Assembly (NCBI GenBank): GCA_017303875.1
Contig: JAFLBP010000024.1
Location: 1 to 64,000, forward strand
Length of the DNA: 64,000 bases
Direction: 5' to 3'
From: Chitinophagales bacterium
GTDB lineage: Bacteria; Bacteroidota; Bacteroidia; Chitinophagales; Saprospiraceae
In this document: in pieces, positions 25,964 to 34,392 of the stretch
How the letters are laid out: every line of letters begins with the position of its first letter
How positions within the stretch are numbered: position 1 is the stretch's first letter
Translations under genes and position numbers: made by a program
The notes under the pieces: model-generated
Seen by the model: only the letters and a program-made list of their open reading frames with translations
The model's database searches: none
Told to the model about the DNA's origin: nothing

Positions 25964-28510
25964 ATGGCAGCGGTTTATTTGCTTGAATCGGCCATTTGTA
26001 TGGCCATTTTATACGGTTTTTATGCGCTGGTACTGCGTCGCGAAACCTTTTTTCAGCTCAACAGATGCTATTTGCTGGCGGCCGCCTTGCTCTCGTTTGT
26101 ATTGCCGGCCCTGCATATTCCGCTGGAGAAAAATGCGCCGGCAGCAAGCAATTCCCGGCATGCCGAACTGCTGACGCCGCTGCCGGAAGTTGTAGAAACC
26201 GTACAGGCTGCTCCGGCAACACTGCAACGGGAACTGCTGGCGCCAAGCCCGGCCGGCTTGTCGATGGCCGATTTATTGTGGATTATCTATTTAGCGGGCG
26301 CTGCGTTTTTTCTGGGTCGTATGTGCCTGCGCTTTTACCGGCTTTGGCGTTTGTTGCGCCAAAGCCGCCTCGAAAAGATGGGCGACGTAAAGATCGCCTA
26401 TACCCAAACCAATACCCTGGCTTCTTTTTTCGGATACATTATCTGGCCTGAAAAGGCGGATTATACCCCTGAAACAGCCCGCATCCTGCTGGCGCATGAA
26501 CGCGCGCATGCCCGCGACAGACACAGTCTTGATGTCTTGTTAATGGAGTTGCTGCTTGTTTTGCAGTGGTTTAACCCCTTGATGCATGCTTTTTGTCGCA
26601 GCCTCCGAACGGTACATGAATACATTGCCGATCGGGCAGTGCTGCGCAGCCGGCAAGGCAATTTGCTGCTGTATGCTCAACTGCTTGTACAGGAGAGCGC
26701 CGGCCCGGTGCCGGTTCAGCTGACGCCGGTTAACACCTTTCATTCACAATTAAAACTCCGTTTGCGTATGCTCGCCCGTCGTCCTTCGTCCGCTTTTCAG
26801 CGCGGAAAATACCTGCTTGCGCTACCTGTTGGCGCTGTATTAATGCTGCTTTTTTCATTTCGTCTGGTAGAAACATTACCGCTTGCAGCGCCAATCCGCA
26901 CCCTGAGTAACTTCGTTCAGCAATATGCTGAATCCCTGGAGCAGCATCCTGTAAATCCCGATCCGGTAGTGCCGCCGCCGTTTTATGAACCGACACCTTA
27001 TATCTTTTACTGGGGTGTATTGCAGTGTAAATTGGAACGCGAAAGCCAAAGCGGCCAGGTGTATGGCAGTATTGAATGTTCCGCAGTGGAATTTCGGGAG
27101 GCCCTCAAGCGCGAACCGCGGATATGGAACGGCAAATCGCTGGAACAACACCTGAGTTTCGAGCTGGAACGCCTGAAGGTGAGTAGTGATTACAACAACG
27201 AACAGTTGTATGCCGGACAGCGCAAAAGCTTAGAGGAGTTGTGTGGCACACTGTCGGAAGATGCGGTGCTGCATATCCGGAACCTGCGTTTGCCCGATGG
27301 CAGTATTGCCAGCATTGAGCTGTTGCCAGGTAAAACACCCTCCTGGCTGCCCGGCAAAACAGGATATACCTATGCCAATAGAATAGAAACACCTGCAATC
27401 GGCGAATACCCGGTACGCTGGGGCGCACAGTACGACGGCGAGCAGCTCTTTTTTACAGTGGATGAATTCTGGAATATTATTCAAGAACAACCGGAGATCA
27501 TTAAAGACAAGGAGGTTATTCGTGTGGATTCAGTCAAGCTGCGTATCAATGATTGGTTTAAAAATCAAACCATCGTATTGCCAACCACTGAATACCAGAG
27601 CCTTGAATCGGCACGCGAACGCCTGCACGAGCTGAAAGATCAGATAAAACCAGGCGTCAGCATACACCTGAGCGCAGGAATGCACCTCAGTACGCCGGTG
27701 TATGACACGGTAATTTATCTTTACCGCACCCCTGACATCTACATGCGCAATATCCTGACGAATACAATCGGTCATTTCCGCATTGTGGCCGAAGAGGATC
27801 CGCGTCGGACATTGCGCCGCAGCCAATCCAATGATTTTGTTCTGGAATGGGGTAATTTTAACTCCACCCGCATTTTTGATCGTTTTGCGAAGGTATTTAC
27901 ACAGCCTGATGGCAGCGTGATCGTACCCGATGCGCCGTATACGTACAATAATTTTATGCATACCCGTCGCGAGCTGCTGGAAATGATGCGTTTACCGCGC
28001 CGTTTGTACCGCGAGCAGGAACTGCTGGGCAGTTTTGCCTGCGAAATTGTATACAAAGCACAACGCTACGAAATTCCGGCCGATGGCCCGGTGCCGACCC
28101 CGCTGCTGGAACGCTTAGAAAAAGAACTTCAGCCCGGCGACAAGCTGAGTATTGAGGTCATCCGGGCTGGCAACGCAGATCTCCGCTCGGTACAACTACT
28201 ACTGGAAGTGCGGAGCGAGGATCCCAAGCCGCCCCTCCGCCCTGCTTCCGGTGATGCTGCGACGGCCCTGAATATCAGCCTCAGTCCCAACCCGGCCAGC
28301 GCCTACACGTATTTACTGGCCGAAACTTCGGGCAATGGATTGGTGCAGGTACACGATGCCACCGGCCGCTTGGTGCTGGAGCGCAACGTCAGTATTGCAG
28401 ATTCCAAAACACCCTTGCGTCTCGATTTTAACCTTGAAAAAGGCCTTTATACCCTCACCCTGCGTATGGACAAGGGTACAATCGGAACACAAAAGCTGGC
28501 CGTGCAGTAA
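25964..28510 (+). CDS. BlaR1-type M56 membrane protease with GldM-like repeats and T9SS-like tail
   Basis: An 848-residue protein. Residues 1-310 are an M56 membrane protease: hydrophobic helices near 5-25, 30-48, 100-120 and 285-300, the zinc motif H178-E-R-A-H182, and RTVHEYIADRAVL downstream. The large remainder has no penicillin-binding sensor domain as in BlaR1. It shows three repeats of about 130-170 residues, each opening with WG, carrying a short helix like SLEELCGTL, ARERLHELK or LLERLEKEL, and then a strand pair like PGDKLSIEVI. This resembles the GldM C-terminal beta domain. The end (SLSPNPASAYTYLL to TLRMDKG) looks like a T9SS sorting domain. It forms an operon with blaI. Confidence 0.85.
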   Translation: MAAVYLLESAICMAILYGFYALVLRRETFFQLNRCYLLAAALLSFVLPALHIPLEKNAPAASNSRHAELLTPLPEVVETVQAAPATLQRELLAPSPAGLSMADLLWIIYLAGAAFFLGRMCLRFYRLWRLLRQSRLEKMGDVKIAYTQTNTLASFFGYIIWPEKADYTPETARILLAHERAHARDRHSLDVLLMELLLVLQWFNPLMHAFCRSLRTVHEYIADRAVLRSRQGNLLLYAQLLVQESAGPVPVQLTPVNTFHSQLKLRLRMLARRPSSAFQRGKYLLALPVGAVLMLLFSFRLVETLPLAAPIRTLSNFVQQYAESLEQHPVNPDPVVPPPFYEPTPYIFYWGVLQCKLERESQSGQVYGSIECSAVEFREALKREPRIWNGKSLEQHLSFELERLKVSSDYNNEQLYAGQRKSLEELCGTLSEDAVLHIRNLRLPDGSIASIELLPGKTPSWLPGKTGYTYANRIETPAIGEYPVRWGAQYDGEQLFFTVDEFWNIIQEQPEIIKDKEVIRVDSVKLRINDWFKNQTIVLPTTEYQSLESARERLHELKDQIKPGVSIHLSAGMHLSTPVYDTVIYLYRTPDIYMRNILTNTIGHFRIVAEEDPRRTLRRSQSNDFVLEWGNFNSTRIFDRFAKVFTQPDGSVIVPDAPYTYNNFMHTRRELLEMMRLPRRLYREQELLGSFACEIVYKAQRYEIPADGPVPTPLLERLEKELQPGDKLSIEVIRAGNADLRSVQLLLEVRSEDPKPPLRPASGDAATALNISLSPNPASAYTYLLAETSGNGLVQVHDATGRLVLERNVSIADSKTPLRLDFNLEKGLYTLTLRMDKGTIGTQKLAVQ

Positions 28511-28516
28511 TGGCCT

Positions 28517-29026
28517 TTACTGGATGCAGTAATACCGCACCTGCGTGATGCTCATTTCATCAAGTGCATCAACCAGATTTTCATATCTGGATGCGGGTGT
28601 CGGTTCAATGACCACGAATAGCTTGGAGCCAATACGCTCCTCCTCCGAGCCGTCGGGTAATTTTCGGCGGTAAGATTCCGTTCCAAGGGCTTGTGCTACT
28701 TTTACTTTTTTATCTAAAAGAAGCTGGCGCAGCCCTTGGGCGGAATAGTCGCAGGTATCAAATCGTTCCTGAAAAAGCCCTTCGTAATAATAAATTTTAT
28801 CCTCCGCGCCGAGGCGAATGGTGAGTACCCGCGATGCTTTGAGGGGATCGCGCTCGCCGTCGTCGTCTTTGGGCATAACTAAAGCGACGAGATTGGGTTG
28901 AGCAAGGCGGGTAGCCAGCATAAAAAATGTGATGAGCAAAAAGCCCAGGTCGACCATCGGCGTGAAGTCGATGCGGATGTTCGTTTTGCGCCGACCACCT
29001 TGGGGCGCACTGTTTACCTCAGCCAT
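28517..29026 (-). CDS. ExbD-type biopolymer transport protein (third copy)
   Basis: A 169-residue single-pass inner-membrane protein. The transmembrane segment carries RIDFTPMVDLGFLLITFFML, whose Asp is the proton-pathway residue of ExbD/TolR. The periplasmic part ends LVDALDEMSITQVRYYCI. It is a clear paralogue of the 209-residue ExbD at 31142 (shared NLVDALDEM.IT.VRYY and DFSA/DYSAQGLR segments). The ATG at 29026 (MAEVNSAPQGG) matches that paralogue; an earlier start would add 37 unrelated residues. It ends the Ton cluster and converges with the M56 gene across 6 bp. Confidence 0.92.
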   Translation of the reverse strand: MAEVNSAPQGGRRKTNIRIDFTPMVDLGFLLITFFMLATRLAQPNLVALVMPKDDDGERDPLKASRVLTIRLGAEDKIYYYEGLFQERFDTCDYSAQGLRQLLLDKKVKVAQALGTESYRRKLPDGSEEERIGSKLFVVIEPTPASRYENLVDALDEMSITQVRYYCIQ

Positions 29027-29072
29027 GACAGTACAGTTTTTCTTGGTGAATGAAAAAGGTGAAAGGACTGAC

Positions 29073-29903
29073 CTAATCCAGGCGAAAACGCACGGGTAAA
29101 ACCTGCCGCACGCGAACGGCTTTACCATTGGCCTCACCGGGCGACCATTTGGGCATTTGTTTCACAACGCGCATTGCTTCTTTGCCGCAGCCGCCGCCAA
29201 TGTCGTTGAGTACCGTAACATCGCTGACGCTTCCGTCGGGATTAATAACAAAACTCACCGGCACAATGCCGCGAATACCGTTGTCGATAGCGACCTGCGG
29301 GTAAATGATATTTTTTTTCAGGAAGGCGTACATTTCCGCTTCTCCACCGGGGAAGCCTGGTTTTTTGTGAATATTGTAGTCTTCCCATACTTTTTCGGGT
29401 GCTGTTGTTGCCTGCGTTTCTACTTTGCCGGCATTGTCATTGAATACGACATCGTCAATGGCGGGCGGCAGTTCGGGGTCGCCGATTTGTGTTTTGGTAC
29501 TGATGTCTGCTTTGGCGTGGAGCAGCGAATCCACCGCAATCAGGGTTCGTTCCTCGGTGTTGTCGTCGACCACCAGTGGAGGCACGAATGCGATGGTACT
29601 GCGCTGTGGCGGCGGCGGGGTGGGTGGTTTGGGCGGCTGTGGAACTGCGGGTGGAATTTCAATGAAGACATCGCTTGTAACGTGCACGATGTCGGTTGCC
29701 GGTGCGGGCGCCAGCTCACGAACAGCCCGGAGCAGGGTGGGCAGCAACAGGCTGCCGCCGATAATACCAACACCGATGAGAAAAGCCCGGCCGAGGTGAT
29801 TGGGGTAAGCGCGGCGCAGTGCATAAGCGCCGTAGGCGCGGTTTCGATTGGAGAAAACGATGTCCAGCGCGTCCCGGTAGGACACGAAATCAGGTTTGTT
29901 CAT
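29073..29903 (-). CDS. TonB energy-transducing protein (second copy)
   Basis: A 276-residue TonB. The cytoplasmic start YRDALDIVFSNRNRAYGAYALRR is the short conserved segment found in Bacteroidota TonBs. It is followed by a transmembrane helix (AFLIGVGIIGGSLLLPTLL), a Pro-rich periplasmic stalk (PPKPPTPPPP), and a C-terminal TonB domain (FPGGEAEMYAFLKKNIIYPQVAIDNGIRG, VLNDIGGGCGKEAMRVVKQMPKWSPG) that contacts outer-membrane transporters. It is a paralogue of the TonB at 30251, from which it is separated by a 347-bp gap with a terminator. It probably energises a different set of transporters. Confidence 0.94.
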   Translation of the reverse strand: MNKPDFVSYRDALDIVFSNRNRAYGAYALRRAYPNHLGRAFLIGVGIIGGSLLLPTLLRAVRELAPAPATDIVHVTSDVFIEIPPAVPQPPKPPTPPPPQRSTIAFVPPLVVDDNTEERTLIAVDSLLHAKADISTKTQIGDPELPPAIDDVVFNDNAGKVETQATTAPEKVWEDYNIHKKPGFPGGEAEMYAFLKKNIIYPQVAIDNGIRGIVPVSFVINPDGSVSDVTVLNDIGGGCGKEAMRVVKQMPKWSPGEANGKAVRVRQVLPVRFRLD

Positions 29904-30027
29904 GTTGTGATATATTTAGTGGTGAATGGACCTTATACTAAGCACCGGCTCCCCAAAGCTCCCAATACCCTGCATGCGCTTATTGCCGTGCTTTGAATAA
30001 AAGCGCAATTTGTTCAGCACGGATATA

Positions 30028-30077
30028 TTTCCTGCGGATTTGCGCAGATCGCCACGCAGATCGCGCAGATTTTTCTA
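30028..30077. repeat. CGCAGAT-type repeat words
   Basis: GCGGATTTGCGCAGATC, CACGCAGATC and CGCGCAGATTT occur in tandem. The same words form the 14-bp inverted repeat at 38162-38233. No coding function was seen in 29904-30250, which holds this tract, the CAGTnAn array and the terminator. Confidence 0.6.
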
Positions 30078-30111
30078 TTCATATCATCCAGCGGATAAAT
30101 AGAAAAAATGT

Positions 30112-30167
30112 CCCTGGTAACTGCTCCCCCCCCCCCCTGATAACTGCTCACTGATAACTGATAACTG
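30112..30167. repeat. TAACTG repeat array with a run of 12 C
   Basis: TGGTAACTGCTC, then 12 C (30126-30137), then TGATAACTGCTCACTGATAACTGATAACTG. The words are those of the larger array at 39504-39885, where the corresponding spot reads GCTCCCTGATAACTG. The C run therefore looks like an expansion of a CCC inside a repeat unit. Only one arm of the array is present here. A C12 tract is prone to slippage in vivo and to sequencing error. Confidence 0.88.
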
Positions 30168-30205
30168 AAAAAGCGGTACCAACCCGAAGGTCAATACCGC
30201 TTTTT
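30168..30205 (-). terminator. Terminator after tonB (palindromic)
   Basis: AAAAAGCGGTA (30168-30178) pairs with TACCGCTTTTT (30195-30205). Because the stem ends in A5/T5 it can work in both directions. It lies 46 bp past the stop of the TonB gene at 30251. A second small hairpin (GCTACCG...CGGTAGC, 30222-30239) sits between them. It probably separates the exbB-tonB transcript from the second tonB-exbD pair. Confidence 0.82.
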
Positions 30206-30250
30206 GCGAGACAAAGCCATAGCTACCGTTGGCGGTAGCAACGGCACTAA

Positions 30251-31093
30251 TTAGTCGAGTTTGAAACGGATCGGGAGCGTGTAGCGCACCTTTACCTTGT
30301 GGCCGTTGGCTTCGCCGGGCGACCAGCCGGGCATGGCTTTTACCACGCGCACGGCTTCTTTACCACAACCACCGCCGATGTCTTTCAGAACGGTTACATC
30401 GCTGATAGAGCCGTCTTTGTTGACGACAAAGGACACGGGCACTACGCCTACGATGTTGTTGTCGATAGCGATTTGCGGATATACCATGTTGTTTTTAATA
30501 AACTTGTACATCTCGGCTTCGCCACCGGGGAAAGAAGGTTGTTTCTGGATGTCGAACAGTTCGTAGGTTTTTTCTTCTACGACTTTGACCGGTTCTTCAA
30601 TTACCGCAAGCTCAGAAGGATTTTCGTCCACCATAGGAGCGGCTTCATCGTTACCTTTTTTATCTTCGGTACCAACGTCTTCCTTCTTGTCGATGATTTC
30701 CTCGATTGCCTTTTGCTCTTCCTCCTGCACTTCATCGTCTTTTTTCACAACCGGCGGTACGAAGCGAACCGTAGAACGCGTCGGGGGCGGTGGTGTAGGC
30801 GGCGGTGGCGGAGGGGGCGGCGGCGGATTGTTCGGATCAATATCCGGTGGAGGCCCGAGTTCGGCAACCACATCTACCGGTTTGTCAACTTGTTCGGCGA
30901 GTTTACTCACCAAACTGAGCAGCATGGGTAGGATGAGGAAAAAACCGATGAGCAGCACCCCGAAGATCAATGCTCTTCCCAAGTACCAAGGGTATTCGCG
31001 GCGCAGTTTATAGGCGCCGTAAGCCTTGTTACGATTGGCAAAGATAATGTCCAGCATGTCCCTGAACTGGGTCGCGCTTTTTTCTTCTGCCAT
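30251..31093 (-). CDS. tonB: TonB energy-transducing protein (first copy)
   Basis: A 280-residue TonB with the cytoplasmic segment FRDMLDIIFANRNKAYGAYKLRREYPWYLG, one transmembrane helix (ALIFGVLLIGFFLILPML), a long Pro-rich then Glu-rich stalk (runs of PPPP, then EEEQKAIEEIIDKKED), and a complete C-terminal TonB domain (FPGGEAEMYKFIKNNMVYPQ, GGCGKEAVRVVKAMPGWSPGEANG). It transmits proton-motive force from ExbB/ExbD to outer-membrane receptors. It lies 48 bp downstream of exbD and ends before a terminator, so it closes the exbB-exbD-exbD-tonB operon. Confidence 0.96.
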   Translation of the reverse strand: MAEEKSATQFRDMLDIIFANRNKAYGAYKLRREYPWYLGRALIFGVLLIGFFLILPMLLSLVSKLAEQVDKPVDVVAELGPPPDIDPNNPPPPPPPPPPTPPPPTRSTVRFVPPVVKKDDEVQEEEQKAIEEIIDKKEDVGTEDKKGNDEAAPMVDENPSELAVIEEPVKVVEEKTYELFDIQKQPSFPGGEAEMYKFIKNNMVYPQIAIDNNIVGVVPVSFVVNKDGSISDVTVLKDIGGGCGKEAVRVVKAMPGWSPGEANGHKVKVRYTLPIRFKLD

Positions 31094-31141
31094 GGTTATA
31101 GGTTTAATGTTTTAGCATTTAAAGGAAAGGTTTTGCCAGTC

Positions 31142-31771
31142 CTATTTTGTAGTGGCTTCGGCCTGCTCTTCAGCACTGAATTTGAGGCCGCCTGCCGGAT
31201 TTTTGATAAAGTCTTCCTCTAATTTCGACACGTCGAGGATTACGTAATAGCGCACCTTGGTGATGGCCATTTCATCGAGTGCATCCACCAGATTTTTGTA
31301 AGTAGACTCTTTGGTCGGCTTGATGATGACATTGACGAAAGAGCCTTTCAGGTCTTCTTCTACGCCTTCTTTGTTTTTCTTTTTATAATCTTCCAAGCCG
31401 AATTGTTGCTCTACTTTGTCCATCTTGTTGAGGATCACCTTGCGGAGTCCCTCGGCGGAGAAATCGGTCGAATCAAGTTTGGCATCGGTAATCCCTTCGT
31501 ACCAATAGACTTTGTCGTCTTTTCCGAGCATGAGGGTCAATACTTTTGACTCTTTTACCGGTTCCAGATCGGTTTTATCTATATCTTTTTCGGGCATCAC
31601 CAAGGCCATGATCTGCGGTTTAGCCAGCGTGGTGGTAAGCATGAAGAAGGTAATGAGCAGGAAGCCCAGGTCAACCATCGGCGTAAAGTCGATACGGGTT
31701 GACATTTTCTTGGCTCTTACCTTACCGCCTTTTTTCCCACCGCCACTATCGGCGACTTGCATTTCAGCCAT
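31142..31771 (-). CDS. exbD: ExbD-type biopolymer transport protein
   Basis: A 209-residue ExbD/TolR-family protein with one transmembrane helix carrying the functional Asp (RIDFTPMVDLGFLLITFFML) and a periplasmic domain with VYWYEGITDAKLDSTDFSAEG and LVDALDEMAITKVRYYVI. A hydrophilic C-terminal tail follows. It works with ExbB as a proton-driven motor for TonB. The family pattern differs from the 217-residue ExbD encoded just upstream, so the motor may use two distinct ExbD types, as is usual in Bacteroidota. Confidence 0.94.
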   Translation of the reverse strand: MAEMQVADSGGGKKGGKVRAKKMSTRIDFTPMVDLGFLLITFFMLTTTLAKPQIMALVMPEKDIDKTDLEPVKESKVLTLMLGKDDKVYWYEGITDAKLDSTDFSAEGLRKVILNKMDKVEQQFGLEDYKKKNKEGVEEDLKGSFVNVIIKPTKESTYKNLVDALDEMAITKVRYYVILDVSKLEEDFIKNPAGGLKFSAEEQAEATTK

Positions 31772-31818
31772 AGTGCTGTTGCTTGTTGTTTAGTGATGAG
31801 AGTTGCGAACGTTTGTGC

Positions 31819-32472
31819 TTATTCCTTTTCGGCGCCGGGTTTGGCTTCCGTATTGGTGATAAGGTTAAACTTGTTCACGTTGATGTCGACCAGCGTATTG
31901 ATGACTTTTTGTACGGCTGGATAAGGCGTCGAACGGTCGGCCTTGATCACGATGACGTACTCTTCTTTCACAATATCCTGCTTTTTCATCTCAAACTGAG
32001 CGAGGCGTGCGCGGTGAATCCAGTCGGCCAACTCACTTTTGTTGATGTCGGCGGTGTCGATTGGAATACCATTTTTCTGCAGGGCTTCTTTAACGGCATT
32101 GTCTTCGGTGCTGAGAAACTGTTTGAGTTTTTCTCTGGATACACCGAAACCGGTACCGTTGGCGAAGCGCACTTTTTGCTCGGGTGTCAGATTGAGCTTA
32201 TAAGCTGTATCGACATTTTCGATCAGGTACTTACGGGTGTGTTGGCCTACCATATCGAGGTGAACGGCGCCTTCTTTACTCACGAGCAGCGTCAGGGTGC
32301 CTGCATCAGGCAACTTTGTGTCGGAGATAGAAGAAGGGGTGTCGACGACTACCGACTCCGAGGGCTTCATCTTTGCGGTAAGCATGAAGAAGGTCAGGAG
32401 CAGGAAAGCTACGTCGGTCATCGCCGTCATGTCGATGGTTGGCGCGCCCCGTTTAGGTTTATGTTTTGGCAT
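31819..32472 (-). CDS. exbD: ExbD-type biopolymer transport protein, second type
   Basis: A 217-residue ExbD/TolR-family protein. The transmembrane segment TIDMTAMTDVAFLLLTFFML carries the functional Asp. The periplasmic part includes LTLLVSKEGAVHLDMVGQHTRKYLI and a C-terminal segment YVIVIKADRSTPYPAVQKVINTLVDINVNKFNLIT. Between these is an insert of about 70 residues with TADINKSELADWIHRAR that the other two ExbDs lack. It lies 27 bp downstream of exbB and 47 bp upstream of the 209-residue exbD. Confidence 0.94.
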   Translation of the reverse strand: MPKHKPKRGAPTIDMTAMTDVAFLLLTFFMLTAKMKPSESVVVDTPSSISDTKLPDAGTLTLLVSKEGAVHLDMVGQHTRKYLIENVDTAYKLNLTPEQKVRFANGTGFGVSREKLKQFLSTEDNAVKEALQKNGIPIDTADINKSELADWIHRARLAQFEMKKQDIVKEEYVIVIKADRSTPYPAVQKVINTLVDINVNKFNLITNTEAKPGAEKE

Positions 32473-32499
32473 ACAACGTTAAGTTGTTGTAAGTTAAGA

Positions 32500-33330
32500 T
32501 TAGTGTTCCTTCGACGCGAACGTCTGTGTCAGGCTGTAACCTGCTTCGTCGATGCGGTAGGTCATACCATCGATACGGCTGGTAAAGAAGTTGTAGAAAA
32601 TGATCGCCAGGGCAGACGTACCGATACCGAGTGCGGTATTGATAAGGGCCTCAGAGATACCGGTTGCGAGTGCGGAAGAGTCCGGAGCGCCTGCATTGGA
32701 GAGGGCTGCGAACGAGCGCACCATACCGATTACCGTACCGAACAGACCGAACAGGGTAGCGATAGAAGCTACAGTTGCGAGGATGTTCAGGTTTTTCTCC
32801 AGCATCGGCAGTTCAAGCGTGGTTGCTTCTTCTACTTCTTTCTGGATGGCGAGTACTTTCTGGTCTTTGTCGATACCTGTAGTGTGTTTCATTTCGCCGT
32901 ACTTGGCCAAACCGGCACGTACTACGTTTGCAACAGCGCCGCGCTGACGATCGCAAGCCTGAATGGCTGCATTGATGTCGCCGCGATCCAGCAGGCTGCG
33001 TACGTTGCGTACAAAAGAATCAACACCGCCCGAACCGCTGGCCTTTGCCAGTGTGATGAAGCGTTCCAGTACGAATACCACTACGGTGAAAAGCAGTGTC
33101 ATAAGGATCGGTACAACGAAACCACCTTTGTAGATCGTGCCGAGGTAGTCACCGGGTAGCGGATCGTTTTCGTTGCTGCCACCTTTAAAGTGGTGTCCTG
33201 CGCCGAATACGAATTTCCAGATCAGATACGCGATGATGTAAAGCACCGGAATGATGATGTACGGGAAAATAGCCCCAAATCCACCGCCCGATTGTTGTTG
33301 CTTTGCTGGTGTAGGTTTTGCTGCTGTCAT
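32500..33330 (-). CDS. exbB: ExbB/MotA/TolQ proton-channel protein
   Basis: A 276-residue inner-membrane protein that forms the proton channel of the Ton motor. Hydrophobic segments start near IFPYIIIPVLYIIAYLIW, VVPILMTLLFTVVVFVLERF, TVASIATLFGLFGTVIGMVRSF and ALINTALGIGTSALAIIFYNFF. The last two with GLFGTVIGM and the Thr-bearing NTALGIGTSALAI are the MotA/TolQ/ExbB signature. The first helix is an N-terminal addition common in Bacteroidota. It is the first gene of the Ton operon, behind the promoter at 33524-33553. Confidence 0.95.
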   Translation of the reverse strand: MTAAKPTPAKQQQSGGGFGAIFPYIIIPVLYIIAYLIWKFVFGAGHHFKGGSNENDPLPGDYLGTIYKGGFVVPILMTLLFTVVVFVLERFITLAKASGSGGVDSFVRNVRSLLDRGDINAAIQACDRQRGAVANVVRAGLAKYGEMKHTTGIDKDQKVLAIQKEVEEATTLELPMLEKNLNILATVASIATLFGLFGTVIGMVRSFAALSNAGAPDSSALATGISEALINTALGIGTSALAIIFYNFFTSRIDGMTYRIDEAGYSLTQTFASKEH

Positions 33331-33523
33331 GCTGCGTTAAAAATTTTGTGTGAATGAAAGTTTAGTTTGACTCAGTTTTGTAATTACAGCATTCGCTTTT
33401 TTCATCGTTAAACCCGCACCATTTTTTCCTTTCACGCGCTTCTGTTATGTAAGATGCAGGTCTTGAAAAAAATGGTGTGTAGCCTTGAAAAAAAAATTCT
33501 TGCCGCCGGCAAGTCGAATGCTG

Positions 33524-33560
33524 CAAAAATATGGCGGTAAAAATAGTGTACAATGTACAA
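33524..33560 (-). promoter_or_regulatory. Promoter of the exbB operon with TGTACA palindrome
   Basis: On the minus strand TTG (33551-33553), a 19-bp spacer and TATTTTTG (33524-33531) match the Bacteroidota consensus. TGTACA-A-TGTACA (33548-33560) forms an inverted repeat over the -33 element and could be an operator. The predicted leader is about 190 nt. No other feature was seen in 33331-33609. Confidence 0.65.
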
Positions 33561-33609
33561 TTTCCAACAAGGCTTTCGGGAATTTCAAAATAATTTAGCG
33601 TTGAAAGGC

Positions 33610-34386
33610 TCAAATGATCACTTTTCGGATGGCAACAAGCCTTTCCAACAAGCTTTCTAATCGTTCAAGCGGCAACATATTGGCGCCATCAGACTTCGCC
33701 TCGGCCGGTTTTGGGTGGGTTTCAATAAACAATCCGTCTACGCCCACTGCTACACCTGCCCGCGCAATGGTCTCAATCAGGGCCGGACGGCCCCCCGTAA
33801 CACCACTGCTCTGATTGGGCTGCTGCAAAGAATGCGTACAGTCCAATATCACCGGCGCACCAAAACTTTGCATCACCGGAATGCCCCGGAAATCGACCAC
33901 CAGATCCTGATACCCAAAGGTGACTCCTCGCTCGGTCAGCCATACATTCGGGTTTCCTTCCTCTTTTACTTTCTCCATCGCAAACTGCATGGCTTCCGGA
34001 CTCAAAAACTGCCCCTTCTTGATGTTGACAATTTTGCCCGTCTGCGCCGCCGCTGCCAGTAAGGTGGTTTGCCGACAAAGAAAAGCCGGAATTTGTAACA
34101 CATCCACATAGGCCGCCGCCATCGCTGCCTCCGGTTCAGTGTGAATATCTGTGGTGGTTTTTACCCCAAAATGGTTGCCCACCTTGCGCAGTATCTCCAG
34201 CGCTTTTTCATCGCCAATACCCGTAAAAGAATCCTTCCGGCTTCGGTTGGCCTTGCGGTAGGAGCCTTTAAATATATATGGTATCTCCAGGCGGGTACAG
34301 ATTTCATTTACCCGTCCGGCAATATCCATTGCCATTTGTTCGCCCTCTATCGCGCAAGGGCCTGCTATCAGGAAAAAATTACTCAT
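33610..34386 (-). CDS. kdsA: 3-deoxy-8-phosphooctulonate (KDO 8-phosphate) synthase
   Basis: A 258-residue cytoplasmic enzyme that joins phosphoenolpyruvate and arabinose 5-phosphate to make KDO 8-phosphate for lipopolysaccharide. Motifs are FLIAGPCAIEG, FKGSYRKANRSRKDSFTG, KTTTDIHTE, QIPAFLCRQTTLL, KKGQFLSPEAM, TERGVTFGYQDLVVDFR, DCTHSLQQP and GLFIETHPKP. It is slightly shorter than the usual 270-285. The GTGTTTT repeat array begins 7 bp upstream of its start codon, so its leader is made of repeat sequence. Confidence 0.96.
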   Translation of the reverse strand: MSNFFLIAGPCAIEGEQMAMDIAGRVNEICTRLEIPYIFKGSYRKANRSRKDSFTGIGDEKALEILRKVGNHFGVKTTTDIHTEPEAAMAAAYVDVLQIPAFLCRQTTLLAAAAQTGKIVNIKKGQFLSPEAMQFAMEKVKEEGNPNVWLTERGVTFGYQDLVVDFRGIPVMQSFGAPVILDCTHSLQQPNQSSGVTGGRPALIETIARAGVAVGVDGLFIETHPKPAEAKSDGANMLPLERLESLLERLVAIRKVII

Positions 34387-34392
34387 TTTTTT

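Noticed and set aside
31783..33159. A 458-codon plus-strand frame
   Set aside because: It spans antisense to two exbD/exbB genes and their gap; the minus-strand genes are certain.
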